DNA of 64,000 nucleotides. Origin: Podospora pseudoanserina. Taxonomy: Eukaryota > Ascomycota > Sordariomycetes > Sordariales > Podosporaceae. This document shows, piece after piece, positions 1-11,585 of this stretch. The DNA lies in NCBI RefSeq assembly GCF_035222485.1, contig NC_085920.1:6014001-6078000 (forward strand), given 5' to 3'. The position numbers and the translations under genes were made by a program. The notes under the pieces are model-generated. The model did no database searches and was not told where the DNA came from. It saw only the letters and a program-made list of their open reading frames with translations. Positions within the stretch are counted from its first letter, which is position 1. Each line of letters opens with the position of its first letter.

Positions 1-464
1 ATATAATGGCGGGTAGGTAGTAAGTGTACTGTAAAATTGGAAATCAACTTTCTGGATTTTTATCTTGGAGAACTTGCCTTATCGTCCGTTATACACATCC
101 ATCCCATCCGGTGTCTTACACCTACAACCCGAGTAGATCTGGCTGGTCTAGCTTCAGACAGACCGTGATCAAGACACCTACCTTGTTGTATTGAGAACCA
201 CCTCAATTGAGAACTCCAAAATAATCATGAAGCATCAAACTAACAGGGCAATTCATAGTGTGACCATCAAATTAACGGAGGGGGGGCAAGGTCTACGCCG
301 CAACATGATGTCCAATTTTCTTGGCATCAACCAACACCCAACAGCTCCAACCTCCAACATTATCGCGTGGTCCATCATCGACAAACAGATTAAAACCGCC
401 CGAGTTTCTCTCGGGTTCTTGCATTGGGACATCTCCAACTAGACATCATCGCTCTAGTCAAACA
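1..464. other. Intergenic left edge and leader of the first gene
   Basis: No coding region can be supported here. It holds the 5' flank of the gene that starts at 465. A short run of seven G at about 281-287 is the only low-complexity feature. The part of any neighbour to the left lies outside the window. Confidence 0.5.
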
Positions 465-1215
465 ATGGCTCCGTTTTCCCTCCCCGCCGACGCGGCCTTC
501 CCCGCCGGCAAAGCCGCCATCCTCCCCGCGCCTCTCCCAACCCCGTCTCACGGCGCCGGCGGCAGCTTCTCAATCGCGTGCTCAACCCGCATCAACGCGC
601 CCCCGTCAAAATGTCTTGATATCGTCCGCAGCCCGGCAGACTGTATGTCTCAAATTATTCACCTTTTACAACACTCGACTGTGACGTCATGTTCTTCATT
701 GCGAACCATCTCTTGTATTTCATGATCACAGCTTGCCTCACCTCACCGTTTATTTCACTTATTCTCAATCACGTACTAACGTCTCCCCAGACCCCTCCTG
801 GAACCCCTTCTGCCGCCTCGTCGAAATCGACTCTCAACCCCCTTCCACCACCTCCTCCCCAGACCAATTCCACCTCGGCACAGTCTTCACCTTCGATGTG
901 CACTTCAACACCTCACCCGACTCCAAGCCATCCACCAAGTCTCAGGAGCGCGTCTCAATTTTGGAGGACATCGTCGACCCCACCAGCAAGAAGGTAATCG
1001 GGCACAGGATCGGCTGGATCCAGATCGGTCCGCAGCCCGACTGGATGCTCAAGTGTGAGAGAATCCAGGAGTTTATCGAAGTTGAGGGGCCAGATGGGAA
1101 AGTGACGACAGAGTACAGAAACTGGGAGACGTTTTACGGGCTTTTGGCGGTTGTGGTCAAGTTGGCTGCGGGAGAGGGGGTCAGGAAGGGGTTTGAGGGG
1201 TGGATGGGGGGTTGA
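465..1215 (+). CDS. SRPBCC/START-like fold protein, two exons
   Basis: Predicted protein of about 200 residues from exons 465-642 and 791-1215. The intron has donor GTATGT at 643 and acceptor CAG ending at 790; the split codon is Tyr and the frame stays open. The N-terminal 30 residues are Pro/Ala-rich. The strand FSIACSTRINAPPSKCLDIV is typical of the first strand and helix of the SRPBCC (polyketide cyclase/START-like) ligand-binding fold. The segment after the intron (PSWNPFCRLVEID) and the C-terminal helix ending in GFEGWMGG match small fungal members of that family. These usually have 150-200 residues and bind a hydrophobic ligand in a barrel. No catalytic residues can be assigned and the ligand is unknown. 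The gene converges on the Dabb gene to its right, with only 135 bp between the stops. Its sense strand turns strongly G-rich in the last 130 bp. Confidence 0.8.
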
Positions 1216-1350
1216 AGAGGAAGGCGGAAGGGGGGAACTGAAAGAGCACCTTTGAGCCAGGGGCAGGGCAAGGTCAGGCCAAAGTATTCACAGTCGACTA
1301 GATAAACTTTAGCATTCCCATCTTCAGCTCGACACCTTTGCCCCGATCAA

Positions 1351-1781
1351 CTAGTTCACCATCAACGCCGGCGTCCCCTCAAAGTACACCACCAAAGGCG
1401 GCTCCTCCACCCCCAACCCAGCCCCGGCCTTCTTCAACGCCGCATGCGTGGGGCACTCGTTGTCATAATAATTCATATCATCCAAACTGGCAAACTTCAT
1501 GTTTGCCACAACGGTATACCCCTTCGATCTCTGATCCGGATTCGCGGTGCCGGCGCAGGCGTAGAGGATGTACGGCTTGCCGTCCTGTTCCCACATATAT
1601 CATCAATCAGCCTCTCAACCAAACCCCTTTCGGACTTTCCGGGGCCGGGGGGGAAGAAAGAAAAAACCTTCTTCTGCTCCTCAGCAAGCTTGTTGTACAT
1701 CTCCACCAACTTCTTCTGGTTCGCCGGATCGGGGACCTTGAACATGGTCGTCCGGAAGATCTGCTGGCCTCTTGAACCCAT
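1351..1781 (-). CDS. Stress-responsive A/B barrel (Dabb) domain protein
   Basis: Predicted 115-residue protein from exons 1781-1668 and 1584-1351 on the minus strand. The intron acceptor AACAG is clear; the donor (GTTTTT after two AAG codons) is weak, so the exon 1 end is the uncertain part. MFKVPDPANQKKLVEMYNKL followed by a helix, then YTVVANMKFASLDDMNYYDN, follows the ferredoxin-like layout of Dabb dimeric barrel proteins, which have about 100-115 residues. The start was placed at 1781 because the sequence upstream is an ACA-repeat tract that looks like leader. Family members are small, often stress-induced, and some plant and bacterial ones bind or cyclise hydrophobic compounds; the function of this one is unknown. 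It is convergent with the SRPBCC gene. Confidence 0.75.
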
Positions 1782-2823
1782 TGTTGTTGTTGTTGTTATT
1801 GTTGTTGGCGTAGTGGCTGTCACTGCAGTGAAAATTTTCCTCTCGAAAAGCCCCCTGTTTTTCCTGTGAGCTGCTCCAAGGGTGGAATTGATCCTCTGTT
1901 GAGTTGTGCTTCGTACTGGATTATTATACCCTTTGTTGACCCCTATTCCGGCCTCCGCCCCCTTCCCCTCCGGCACCCACACCAAACCCGGCGGCTCGTC
2001 GTACTACAGGAACGCCGCCGAAAGAGCTGCCCGATTCATGACAGGGTGGAAGCGGCGGTGGTGGCCGACAGCTCCCTCCTCCATGGACCAACAAGGTTTT
2101 CACCACCCCCCGCATCTTCCCCCGATGTCGAATCATTCCAGCCTGTCGTGTCAAGGTGTCGTCGTGTAACCGCCAAACAACCCACTAGCTCCAGACACCA
2201 AAACTGGTGATCAGAAAAGTTTCCAGGGAATAAAAGAAGACCGGTCTACGCCTCCGGATTTCCCCCATCTTCGACGTCCGCCCGCTGTCGAAAGTTGTCT
2301 GCCTCATGGCCAATGTCTCAGTTGACTGGTGGCTCCAAGGGCGGCCGCAGTCAAGACTAGCTGACACCCAAAAAAAAAAAAAAAAAAGGAAGTGGAGGTC
2401 AGACAGTCCCATTCACTGCATGAGTCAGATAACAAGTCAAAAATAAAGTCCTGATATCATCATTATTATTCATCACCAACAACCAACAGCCAACCACCAA
2501 CCCCAACATCAACTATCACGACTAAACACACACAACAAACAACAACAGCAAATAGATATCTCAGCAACACACGACCCCCCAGACACCACCACCACCAACA
2601 ACAACAACCAAAATAAAAGACTTTAATTCACTGTTAAATATTCACCAACCAGTCCCAATCCCCATCCACACACCAAAAACTCCCCTACCATGGATTGATA
2701 ACAATGCCCCATTTATAAAAAAAAGAAGCCATGCTCCCCAGTGCCAAAAAAAGTCGCGCCTGTTCTCTGCTAAATGCTAGAAATACCCCCATGTTCCCCC
2801 GGCACCCCATAAATAAGAGCAGT

Positions 2824-2854
<31 letters not shown>

Positions 2855-2862
2855 CAACAACA
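1782..2862. other. Intergenic region with CAA/CCA-rich tract and (GAAA)n microsatellite
   Basis: No gene is supported. The left part is the promoter of the Dabb gene. A run of 17 A lies at about 2371-2387, and a long CAA/ACCA-rich, almost G-free stretch at about 2460-2670. A GAAA microsatellite lies at about 2824-2853, just beyond the stop of the histidine kinase, and is therefore probably in its 3' UTR. Confidence 0.6.
2824..2853. repeat. (GAAA)n microsatellite
   Basis: About seven tandem copies of the tetranucleotide GAAA, directly 3' of the histidine kinase stop codon. It reads TTTC in the transcript and probably lies in the 3' UTR. Confidence 0.85.
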
Positions 2863-5800
2863 TCATGTAACCTCCTCCCCATTCTCCTTCTTCTCCACCC
2901 CATTCCCATTCACCTGCGCAACAACAACCCTCATCTTCTCCAACAACTCGGGCATCCTGTACGGCTTCACCAAAACATCATCACACCCCGCCTCCTTCGC
3001 CTCCAAAATCTGCTCCATCCGCGCATTCGCACTCACAGCAATGATCGGTATCCTCCCCCCCTTGATCATCCCCTTCCGTTCCAGCTCCCGAATATGCCTC
3101 GTGCACGTCAGGCCATCCTGCACAGGCATCTCGATGTCCATCAGGATGACCGACAGGGAAAACTTCTTCTCTCTGCTGCTGCTCTCCTCCTCATCACTGC
3201 CCGAAAAAACAAACCGATCCGTCTTCCTCAACTTGTCCAGGCACTCCACCCCGTGATTGGCCACATCGACATTGAAACCCATGTTCACCAACCCTCGACG
3301 AGTAATAAGCTGATTGATCAGGTTATCCTCCACGACCAGAATCCCGCTGATCGTTGGCGGAGGGGTAGACAGGCTGTTGGTTGACGGAATAAAAGTAGTC
3401 GACAACCCTGACGGAAACAACGGCGGGGTGCTGACCTCGCTCCCTGTAGATGGGGTCATCGGACCAGGCCTCGAAACACTCCCCCCCGGAGTGATGACCG
3501 TCGATTCACTCGGCGAGCCCCCATTCGCCGCCCGTCTACTGGCCGAGTTGCCGATGCCGTTCACCTTCCCACTCAGCTTAAGAGCAGACATCTTGCTTGC
3601 CGCCAGCGCCGCCGCCTCGGCTTCTTGTCTCGCTTCCTCGCTGGGGATGGAAGCCTCGATGTAAAAGACAAACGTGCTGCCCACCCCCGGCTGGCTGGCA
3701 ACACCTATCGCCCCGTTTTGAAGCTCCGTCAGCCGGCGGCTGATAAACAGCCCCAAACCTGACCCGCCGTACTTGACGTGGGTGCGACTGGAGGCTTGGA
3801 CAAAGCGCTTGAAGAGGCTCTTCTTCTCCTCATCGGTAAGACCTTGTCCCGTGTCCTTGACCTCGAACATGACAAACACTGGTTTCCCGCGGGTGCGGGG
3901 AGCAGGATTGGACGGGTCATGTCCAAAGTAGTCCTCCTCCGACCGAGGGATAAACTGAACCTTACTAGAGCTCGCCGCCTCCGTCGGTCGGGTAAGACTG
4001 GCGCTGATGGCCACCGACACATTTCTCGTCGGTCCTGTCTTAGTGAACTTGAGAGCATTGGTAAGAAGATTGATGAGAACCTGCTTCAGCCTTGACGGAT
4101 CAAAGTCCAGATACTTGATCCCGAGATCGCGGTAAGACTGGTCGACCACCATGCTCAGATTGATATCCACCCTGCGAGCCTCAATCTCAAACATTTTGAG
4201 CGCTTCTTGAACCATGAGAATCGGGTTGACCGTGATGGGCGTGATGGCAAGCAATTTCGAGTCGAGCTTCGACATGGTAAGAATATCGTCCACAATCCTC
4301 TTCTGATGCTGGGCACATCCGACAATGGTCTCGGCACTATCGATGCTGCTCTCGATGAGGCCAATCACATCTGTGCTGCAGTCCTCACTAATGTCTGTGT
4401 TCAGCGACAGCCCATCGCGAGACTCGGGTCTCGGAAGAGCCGCACAGGCTGCAGAGCCGCAAGGTGGGTTGCTGACCAGTTCCTGGACCCTCGCAAGCGT
4501 GGCGATGATGGCATCTGCGCAGTGGACGATCGCGCTTAGCGGATTCCGCATCTCGTGTGAAGTCATATCGATAAAGTTTTCCTGCTGTCGCTTCGACTCA
4601 ATCGCCTCCTCCTTTCTCTTCTTCTCCATGTCAAGCTGCCACTTCTGCAATGAAACATCGCTCAGACAGCCCGTGAAGCTTTGGATCTGCCCCTCTGTCG
4701 TCCGCACCGGCATCAAAGTAGCCTGCACCCAACGGTTCGGCACGATGACCTTGTGGCCAGCCCCGTCGTCGGCCGTCCACGCCGTCTTCAAGCGAACCTC
4801 CACATTCTGCACCTTGTCCTGCCTCACCATCGTCTCAATCTTCTCGGTAATCTGCAGGTGATCCTCCTCACACACACAATCCTTCCAGGGCCGAAGCTCG
4901 ACCTCGGACGGGTCAACCTTCTCGAGCCCGCACATCTCAAAGAAGACATTATTGGCCCCTAGTAGCTTCCCCTCCAGATCCATGTCATAAAGCCCAACCG
5001 TTGCAAACTCGGCCATCCTCTTCAAGTTCTCCGCCTGCTGAGCCCGTCTGACCGCCTCCTCAGCAGCCCTCTTGTGCGCAGTAACGTCCGTAAGGCAGGT
5101 CAATACCCTCAGAATGCTCCCATCCACCGCCCTCTCCGCCCTCGCGGCAGCAAGAACATGCCTCTCCTTCAAATCCTCCACCGACGACAGATCCAGCCCC
5201 GCCTTCTCAAAACTCGGCGACGTCCTCGTCAGCGGCGCCTCCAAATTGGCCTGCTGCTTCACCCTAAACTCAAACTCGACGTTGTTCACCGACTTGAGCC
5301 TGTCATACTGCGACACAAGCATCTGTCTGTCCTCCTCCACAATGCACGCCAAGAACCCAGAGCTCTTCACCGGACCCGTCCCAGGATACCCTGTAATCTT
5401 ATACCAGGCATCATTGGCAAAAGTGATGTTTCCCTCCGGATCTCCAAAGCACATGCCCACCGGCACGAACTCAGCCACGGCTTCAAACATTTGAATCGAC
5501 TCGTTTGCTTCCTTGGTCTGAACCGCAAGTTTCTCCTTGAGCATAGCCTGATCATACGCAGCTTGCTCAGCAGCGTTGCGGCCCCGTCTCGCTTCCTCCT
5601 CCAACAACACAATCGATGCCAGAGATGTCGCGAGCTTCTGGTTCAGTAACGAAATGTACTGCCTGTAATCGTTGTCGTACGGGCGCCGGGGATTCAGCCC
5701 CAGAAAGAGAAGGCCCATGACATTCTCCTTCTTGGTAGGTCGGACCGGACAGATGACGGCCGCTCGGCAGGGGTCGTCGTTGAATCCCCTCCACTGCAGA

Positions 5801-7352
5801 CCCTCCAGCAGATGTGTTGGCAGACTCTCATCATGCGTCTGTAACAAGAGCGGGTGGGGTGCCTTGAGCGCTTCTCTGAAGGCTGCCGCAAGTCCGTCAT
5901 CACTCATGCGCAAGCTGATCGTATGCGGAGCAATAGGATGCTCCTCGGGCACACCCAATGCCCCTTCCAACCGGCAAAGTTTGGAAGGTCCCAGGCTAGG
6001 AGAAGGGGGGACAGAAGAAGCTTCGGGGTCTTCGTCAACACTGTAGAGAATCGCCAGCGGAATGTCGTACTGAGGGTCAACCGCCTTGAGCTGCTCGATC
6101 GTCTTCTCCCAATAACTCTTGACGTCCCTCGCTGTGATCAAAACCTCGCCCAAATCAATCAGCATCTTCATCCGCCGTTCCCACAACCTCATACTCGTCG
6201 TCTCGGCCACGGCATGCATGAATCCCAAATACTCATTGTTTTCAACAACGGGGATAAGCGACCACTTGAGATACGTCTCCTCCTGCCAGTTCGGACCGCC
6301 CTCCACCTCGGCCTCGCGCTCAATAAAGAACCTCCACTCGTCCTCCACAACGCCCTTTTGCTTAAGGCTAAAGCTCCGCATCGTATCCTTGAGCATCTTT
6401 CCTGCCTCGTGCCAAGCGTCATCCACAGACATTCCCAGCATTTCCGGGTGCCGAGAACCGCACAGTTTGCTATAGGCTTCGTTATAAATCATAGTGTACT
6501 CCGGACCCCAATACAGTGCTATTGGCCGACTGTCGACGAGGATTTGGTTGAAGGTCTGCTCCAGTCTCGAAGACCAGCTCTTCTGAGGCCCAAGTGGGGT
6601 TGCGGCCCAGTTCACACTGTCGATTACATCTCCGAAAAACGGCTCCTCTGGAATTGCACGTCAGCCTATGTTCTGTATCAAAACAAAAAAGAACTTTTAC
6701 CTGGGTCGATATCGGGCAGAATCCATCCTGGGTCTGAGGCGGACCGTTCCAGAGACAAAGACTGAACAGTTTCAGCGCGCAAAGCCAGCCGGTCTTTTGT
6801 AGTAGTCTGAACCACGGCAGATGTAGATTTAGTCCGGTTATCCAGCGCATGTACCGGTCGAGCCGGTGAGACCGGTGCGGAGGGGGGTCTTTCCGATGCT
6901 ATCTCAATAATAGTATCCGTCTCCGCAAATTCAACAGGCGGCCTCGTGCGCCGAGGCGTCGGTTCCGCAATGCTTTTGTCTGGCCCAGGGCCAGGGGTCA
7001 TCGACTCGACTCGTATTGTGGGCGGTACGGGCCTGGAGGGTGGTTTCGCCTGCTCGTTTGCGCCCACTACCACCATCTCTTCATTTACTACTGCTCTCGT
7101 CCAGTACGTGTCGGAGTAAGAAAGTGACGGCCCGGCGGTCGTTGCCGTCGAGCCGCCCGAGATCCATTCCCATAGAGGGGCATTGTCTTCCTTTGCGGCT
7201 GTTACAAGCTCGAGGAGGCCCGGGTGTTCCCCAAAGGCCGGGTTTGTGTAGACGACAGTGGGCGGGTGAGGGATGAGGGCGACAATGAACGAAGGTCTCG
7301 GGTCGGCCTCTAGCAGATCGATAATGCTCGTCTCCAAGAAAGAGGAGCGCAT
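2863..7352 (-). CDS. Multi-PAS hybrid histidine kinase with receiver domain
   Basis: Predicted 1478-residue protein from exons 7352-6701 and 6647-2863. The 53-bp intron has donor GTAAAA and acceptor CAG, and the split codon is Glu. The first 217 residues are a PAS-like start (LEADPRPSFIVALI) plus a Pro/Ser/Thr-rich linker. A PAS domain follows at about 250-380, a GAF-like part at about 395-575, and two further PAS domains at about 605-880. The HisKA box has the phospho-acceptor His915 in SHEMRNP. The ATPase domain shows the N box (INLLTNALKFT), DTGQG and GSGLGL. A second linker of about 100 Ser/Thr/Pro-rich residues leads to the C-terminal receiver, with GILVVEDN, phospho-acceptor Asp1388 in ILMDIEMP, and the switch Lys in VKPY. 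All phosphorelay residues are present, so it should autophosphorylate and pass phosphate to a separate HPt protein. No membrane segment is visible, suggesting a cytosolic sensor. The signal and the fungal kinase group cannot be told by eye. Confidence 0.93.
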
Positions 7353-8744
7353 GGCTGTGTTCTCAAGGTCGGAAGTGGTGTGTAAGTGGCGGGTGGGATG
7401 CGGGTAAAGAGAATCAGCTTTCGCGATGGAAGGAGAAAAATGGACGGCCGTATGGGCGGATTGGCAGGGCGCAATGCATTATCTGTTGCTGACGTATGGT
7501 GTTGTTTTCCAATGCGACACGCGAGTGTAGAGGTTGGGGGAAGTCGCAACCAGAGATCAGGAAATCGAGGTTGACGTGCAACCCGAATCGAGTTTGCCAG
7601 GTGACCAACAGTGTGCGGCAAGGCGGGGGGGGGGGTTAGCTCAGCTGCTGTTGGTTAGGAGAGGGGAACAAAAGAGCGTTGAGCAGTTCAGAAGAAAGGC
7701 CTTCTTTCCATCCTTACACCAGTGTCCGTCTTTTCGGGCCGGCCTGGCTTGTTGACGAGAAATGTGAGGTGTGCTGAAGCAACAATCGTGGGGAGGTGGG
7801 ATGTGGAGGACCGGTTTCCGTCGATCTTTGTTTCCAGACCGCGGCCGGTCGACATGGGACCTGGAACCGACGCTGAGTGGGCGCCTGGTTCGCCCGCCCC
7901 TCCGTCCGCCGCACATCTTCAGTGGGTGTTCAGCAGCGTAATCCGCTAACGTCTCCTTTGGGAGTGGTGGCACTTGGCAATATCACCAGACATTGCAGAA
8001 TTTGTGGTCAGCATGCATCCAAAAATCCCGTCATTCCCAGAATTTTGCGGTTGACTGATGCCAGCAGCACTGGGTTACCAGGTCGACCCACCGAACTTTC
8101 TAGTGGAGATGCAACCGCTCCGTCTTTATCAGGACCCCTAACGGGCAAGACTTTGACAACACAGGCATTCCCATTCATCAGTATCCAACCAGGTGAAGCA
8201 CCCGGCGCCGTCCTAGAATGTCGGCATCATTGGGGGGAAAACAGCCTCCTCCACCACGCTACACCCGACAGCGGGCAGCATTACCCGTCCCCATGGTGCT
8301 TGCCTGCGGAGGGCCAATGAGGGGTTCTACACACCACACTATTGTTATTCTGTGACATGCCCATCTCGATACGATAGGCCAACCCGACAATCCCATGCAT
8401 GTCACTGTTAAATCTGCATCTTTGGGCCCCAATTGACAGCAATCACAGCGGGACCTTTCCGGCCCGGTCTGTCGAGCCATGTGTGAAGAGATGTGAACGA
8501 AGACAGCAAGGGTTCAGAGGAGGACACTTGTTAAATGGGGATCACCACTTCTGAAGACGCCCGGTGGCTTAATCGCATCTTCTTTCCTACATCAACTGCA
8601 AGGTGGTAGATGCCCCCGAGTTACCTGGTTGCCCTGGTCCAGCAATCAATGCTTGATTAAATAGGTAAGAGAGATAATGATGCTGCCCCTCATTCTCGGT
8701 GCATCTTTTTTTCTCACCACCCCGCAGCTGACCACGATGACGCC
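7353..8744. other. Intergenic region, 1.4 kb
   Basis: It holds the promoter of the histidine kinase (left) and the 3' flank of SAICAR synthetase (right). A run of about nine G lies near 7626. Short open frames on both strands overlap one another and have no domain or codon signature, so I see no gene. Confidence 0.5.
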
Positions 8745-9665
8745 TTACCCCTGAAGAGCCTCTTGCAATGTCTTGCCAGTCAGACGTTTGAAAGCATCCA
8801 AATACCTCTCGCTGGTGGACTGAGCAATATCAGCAGGCATCTCAACACCATCCTTGCCCTTGAACCCCTCCTTGGTCAACCAATTTCTCAAAAACTGCTT
8901 GTCGAAGCTGTCCTGGTCCCGGCCAACCTCATATTCATCCGCAGGCCAGAAGCGCGAGCTGTCGGGGGTGAGAACCTCGTCAATGAGGACAATCTCATCT
9001 GTCTCCTCGTCCAGACCAAACTCAAACTTGGTGTCGGCAATGATGATCCCCCGCTCAGCCGCATAGGCCGCACCGGCCTTGTAGACCTTCAACGCCAGAG
9101 CCTCGATGCGTGCAGCGTACTTCTCTCCAACGATCTTGGCCGCCTGCTCGGGGGTGATGTTCTCGTCATGCTGGCCCAGCTCGGCCTTGGTGCTGGGGGT
9201 GTAGATGGGCTCCGGGAAGGGGGAGCATTGCTGGAGGCCGGCAGGCACGGCCAGTCCGTGTACCGTGCCCGACTTCTTGTACTCGTTCCACGCGCTTCCC
9301 GTGATGTAGCCACGCACAATAGCCTCGACAGGGAATACCTTGAGCTTGCGAACCTGCATGCTGCGGCCGCGCACCAGCTCCTTGTCGGCATCGCCGAGGT
9401 TGGCAGGAGGGTCCAGGGTGATGAAGTGAGTCTTGAGATCCGGGATCCGCTCCTGGAGTACCTTGAACCAGTGGGCCGAGATGTTGGTGAGAACAGCGCC
9501 CTTGAGGGGCACCCCGTTGGCCATGATGACGTCGTAGGCTGAGATGCGGTCCGTTGTTACGAACAACAGCGTCTTATCGTCGACATTGTAAAGATCCCGC
9601 ACCTTGCCGCTGGCAAGCTTGGCCAGGGAGCTGAGCTCAATGTTTGTCACCACTGGGATCGACAT
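8745..9665 (-). CDS. ADE1: Phosphoribosylaminoimidazole-succinocarboxamide (SAICAR) synthetase
   Basis: A single exon of 306 residues, the usual length of monofunctional fungal SAICAR synthetase. The enzyme joins CAIR and aspartate with ATP in de novo purine synthesis, in the cytosol. Family signatures seen in order are the N-terminal SGKVRDLY loop, TDRISAYDV, then the EAIVRGYITGSAWNEY segment, and near the end IADTKFEFG and LIDEVLTPDSSRFW, which carry the metal and substrate contacts. The start at 9665 gives the expected short N-terminus before the first strand. Codon use is even and C-ending throughout, without the 3' G-rich switch seen in many neighbours, as might be expected of a highly expressed gene. 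It stands alone, with no purine gene next to it. Confidence 0.96.
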   Translation of the reverse strand: MSIPVVTNIELSSLAKLASGKVRDLYNVDDKTLLFVTTDRISAYDVIMANGVPLKGAVLTNISAHWFKVLQERIPDLKTHFITLDPPANLGDADKELVRGRSMQVRKLKVFPVEAIVRGYITGSAWNEYKKSGTVHGLAVPAGLQQCSPFPEPIYTPSTKAELGQHDENITPEQAAKIVGEKYAARIEALALKVYKAGAAYAAERGIIIADTKFEFGLDEETDEIVLIDEVLTPDSSRFWPADEYEVGRDQDSFDKQFLRNWLTKEGFKGKDGVEMPADIAQSTSERYLDAFKRLTGKTLQEALQG

Positions 9666-11585
9666 GCTGTACTGTGTGATGTTGTCTGATGACTGCTGCT
9701 GTGGTGGTGACTCGAACCCTGTTTTTTCAATGTAGTGTAAAGTTGCGAGTGAGTAAGTCAGTAACTTCTTTGCCCAATCAGACCAGCGAAAATGTGTGTG
9801 TGTTATGCCCCAATCCGATGTTCGGTGCGGTGTTTTTTCTGATTAACCGGGCCCGGTCTTAGAGCAGAGGTGGTGGAAGGTGGGGCCGAGCCGGCACCTC
9901 CCGCACGCACATATCGGATCACTACCGGTGCTGGCCAATCTGTAGTCTTCATGTCTGATGATCCGGTATCTGTTCTTCTGATGCTACTCTTGAGTCTTTG
10001 GATTTCTCGATGAAACCTTCGTCGTGGATCTACCTTTCCCTTGACATGTGACTTTGTAGTAGCACCTGCAATTAGCTTTGCGCTTTGCTCAGGCCGACGG
10101 TTACCGAGACTGACTTACATGCGGAAAGACTATCCTGCGTACTCCACAAACTTCACGTGATATCTGGTAAATTATATGTACAGTAGAGACACAGAATTAT
10201 CCCTTACGTCAAGACACAAGTAAAATGGATGACAAGCCCCCAAGAACTGCATCGCTCGGTTTTGCCCTCAGGTGAGCGGATTTCGGCAGACATATGTTGG
10301 CCGAGAGTTGGGCCAAGTTGCTGGGCCTGAGCTGGGCAACTTGGCGACGTCAAGCAAGACGGTGAAAGGAGCAATCGACCGGAAACTCCCACAAAATAGT
10401 CGAGGTGAAGACGGACATCGGGAAATTTGAATTGCGACAGCCTGGATTCTTCTAGCGCCGTCAGTGCCGAACACCCGAGTGACGGAATATCTCAACGGCA
10501 CTCGTCGTTCCCCCAAATGGACGACAGCCCTCCCTCAGCTTGCTCAAGAAAGGCATCGTCAAATTGTCAGATATGCATGTTCTGCGCGGTGCGTCCAACA
10601 CCGCCCCTAACATTCGCTAATTTGTCGGTATTTGCTGCTTTCGCATGCGGCTCCCACCACCCTACTACTCCGTATTGACAGGGTATCTCAAACTGAAAAG
10701 TAATTGTAGTGACCGTTGAATGAGAAGACCCACCTGTCCGAGATATCATGGGACGCCCAGCAAGCCTCCCAAGATCCCAAGAGCCGCTTGGGCTTGGCAT
10801 CTCGTACATTTTCCACGAGTGAACCGGGAGCGCAAACGCGAGATCAGGTCTTGTTGGGCACAGATTTGCGACCATGCGGAATCCTCTCGGGAAGAGGCGT
10901 TAGAGCTTGTCGGATGGCCGCGGTGCCCAAGATTGCCCAGGCCGTGAACCAGAGGAGCGCCCATGGCATTCCCCAAACGAGCACCTGCGACAGTGCTGAT
11001 CGGTCTCGGCGCCAAGGACAAATACAGCGTGGATTGGTCTTTGCGTGAACGAGGGGTCCTGCCCAGAACAACGCCCAGACCAGTCCAAGACTTGGGACGC
11101 CGCGCAACGCCAAGGGCTGAGAGGGAATCAAGGACATTTAAAATGGCGACGGAACCCCAAGGGCGAGAAGCATCACCGGTTCCGTCCAGTGTTGCTTCAA
11201 GCTCGTGTATCTGTTTTGGTTCCTCACTGGTATGTTTCTCCCCCGTCTCTCCACGATGGATTCAGACATTGTCGATGCTCTCCAGACTGCCATTTCCTCT
11301 TGACGTGACTGACATACGATAGAAACACCTCCGAGCCAAGCGCATATATCACCCATTGCCAGCGGCGCGAAGTCTCGGCGATATCTCCGACATGCCTTGA
11401 CGTTCATCGAGCTCCCCTTTCCAGCCAAACCGCCTCGAGGCCTCCATTCGATCTTCTTCCCAGTCCCAGCCGTCTGGACGGCCTGGATTGCAACACGAAA
11501 GCTTTCAGCAACTGGCTCAGGGGTCGAGCCCCTGAACGACTTCCCCCTACGATCAGGCCGAATTCGAGCCTAGAAGCCACCCGAA
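9666..11585. other. Intergenic region, 1.9 kb, between divergent genes
   Basis: It carries the promoter of SAICAR synthetase on the left and that of the aspartic protease on the right. Many overlapping open frames exist at 10.2-11.4 kb on both strands, but none shows a domain, consistent codon bias or a plausible splice pattern. I see no RNA gene. Confidence 0.5.

Noticed and set aside
1782-1985. N-terminal extension of the Dabb protein upstream of 1781
   Set aside because: The extra sequence is a Thr-rich product of an ACA repeat and would more than double the length before the barrel. Small Dabb proteins start close to the first strand.
9700-9735. T-arm-like GGTTCGAGTC on the minus strand, suggesting a tRNA
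   Set aside because: No D arm, anticodon arm or acceptor pairing can be found at the right distance. It is the leader of the SAICAR synthetase gene.
10204-11428. Dense overlapping frames between SAICAR synthetase and the protease
   Set aside because: Both strands are about equally open because the sequence is GC-rich. No domain or conserved-looking stretch was found.
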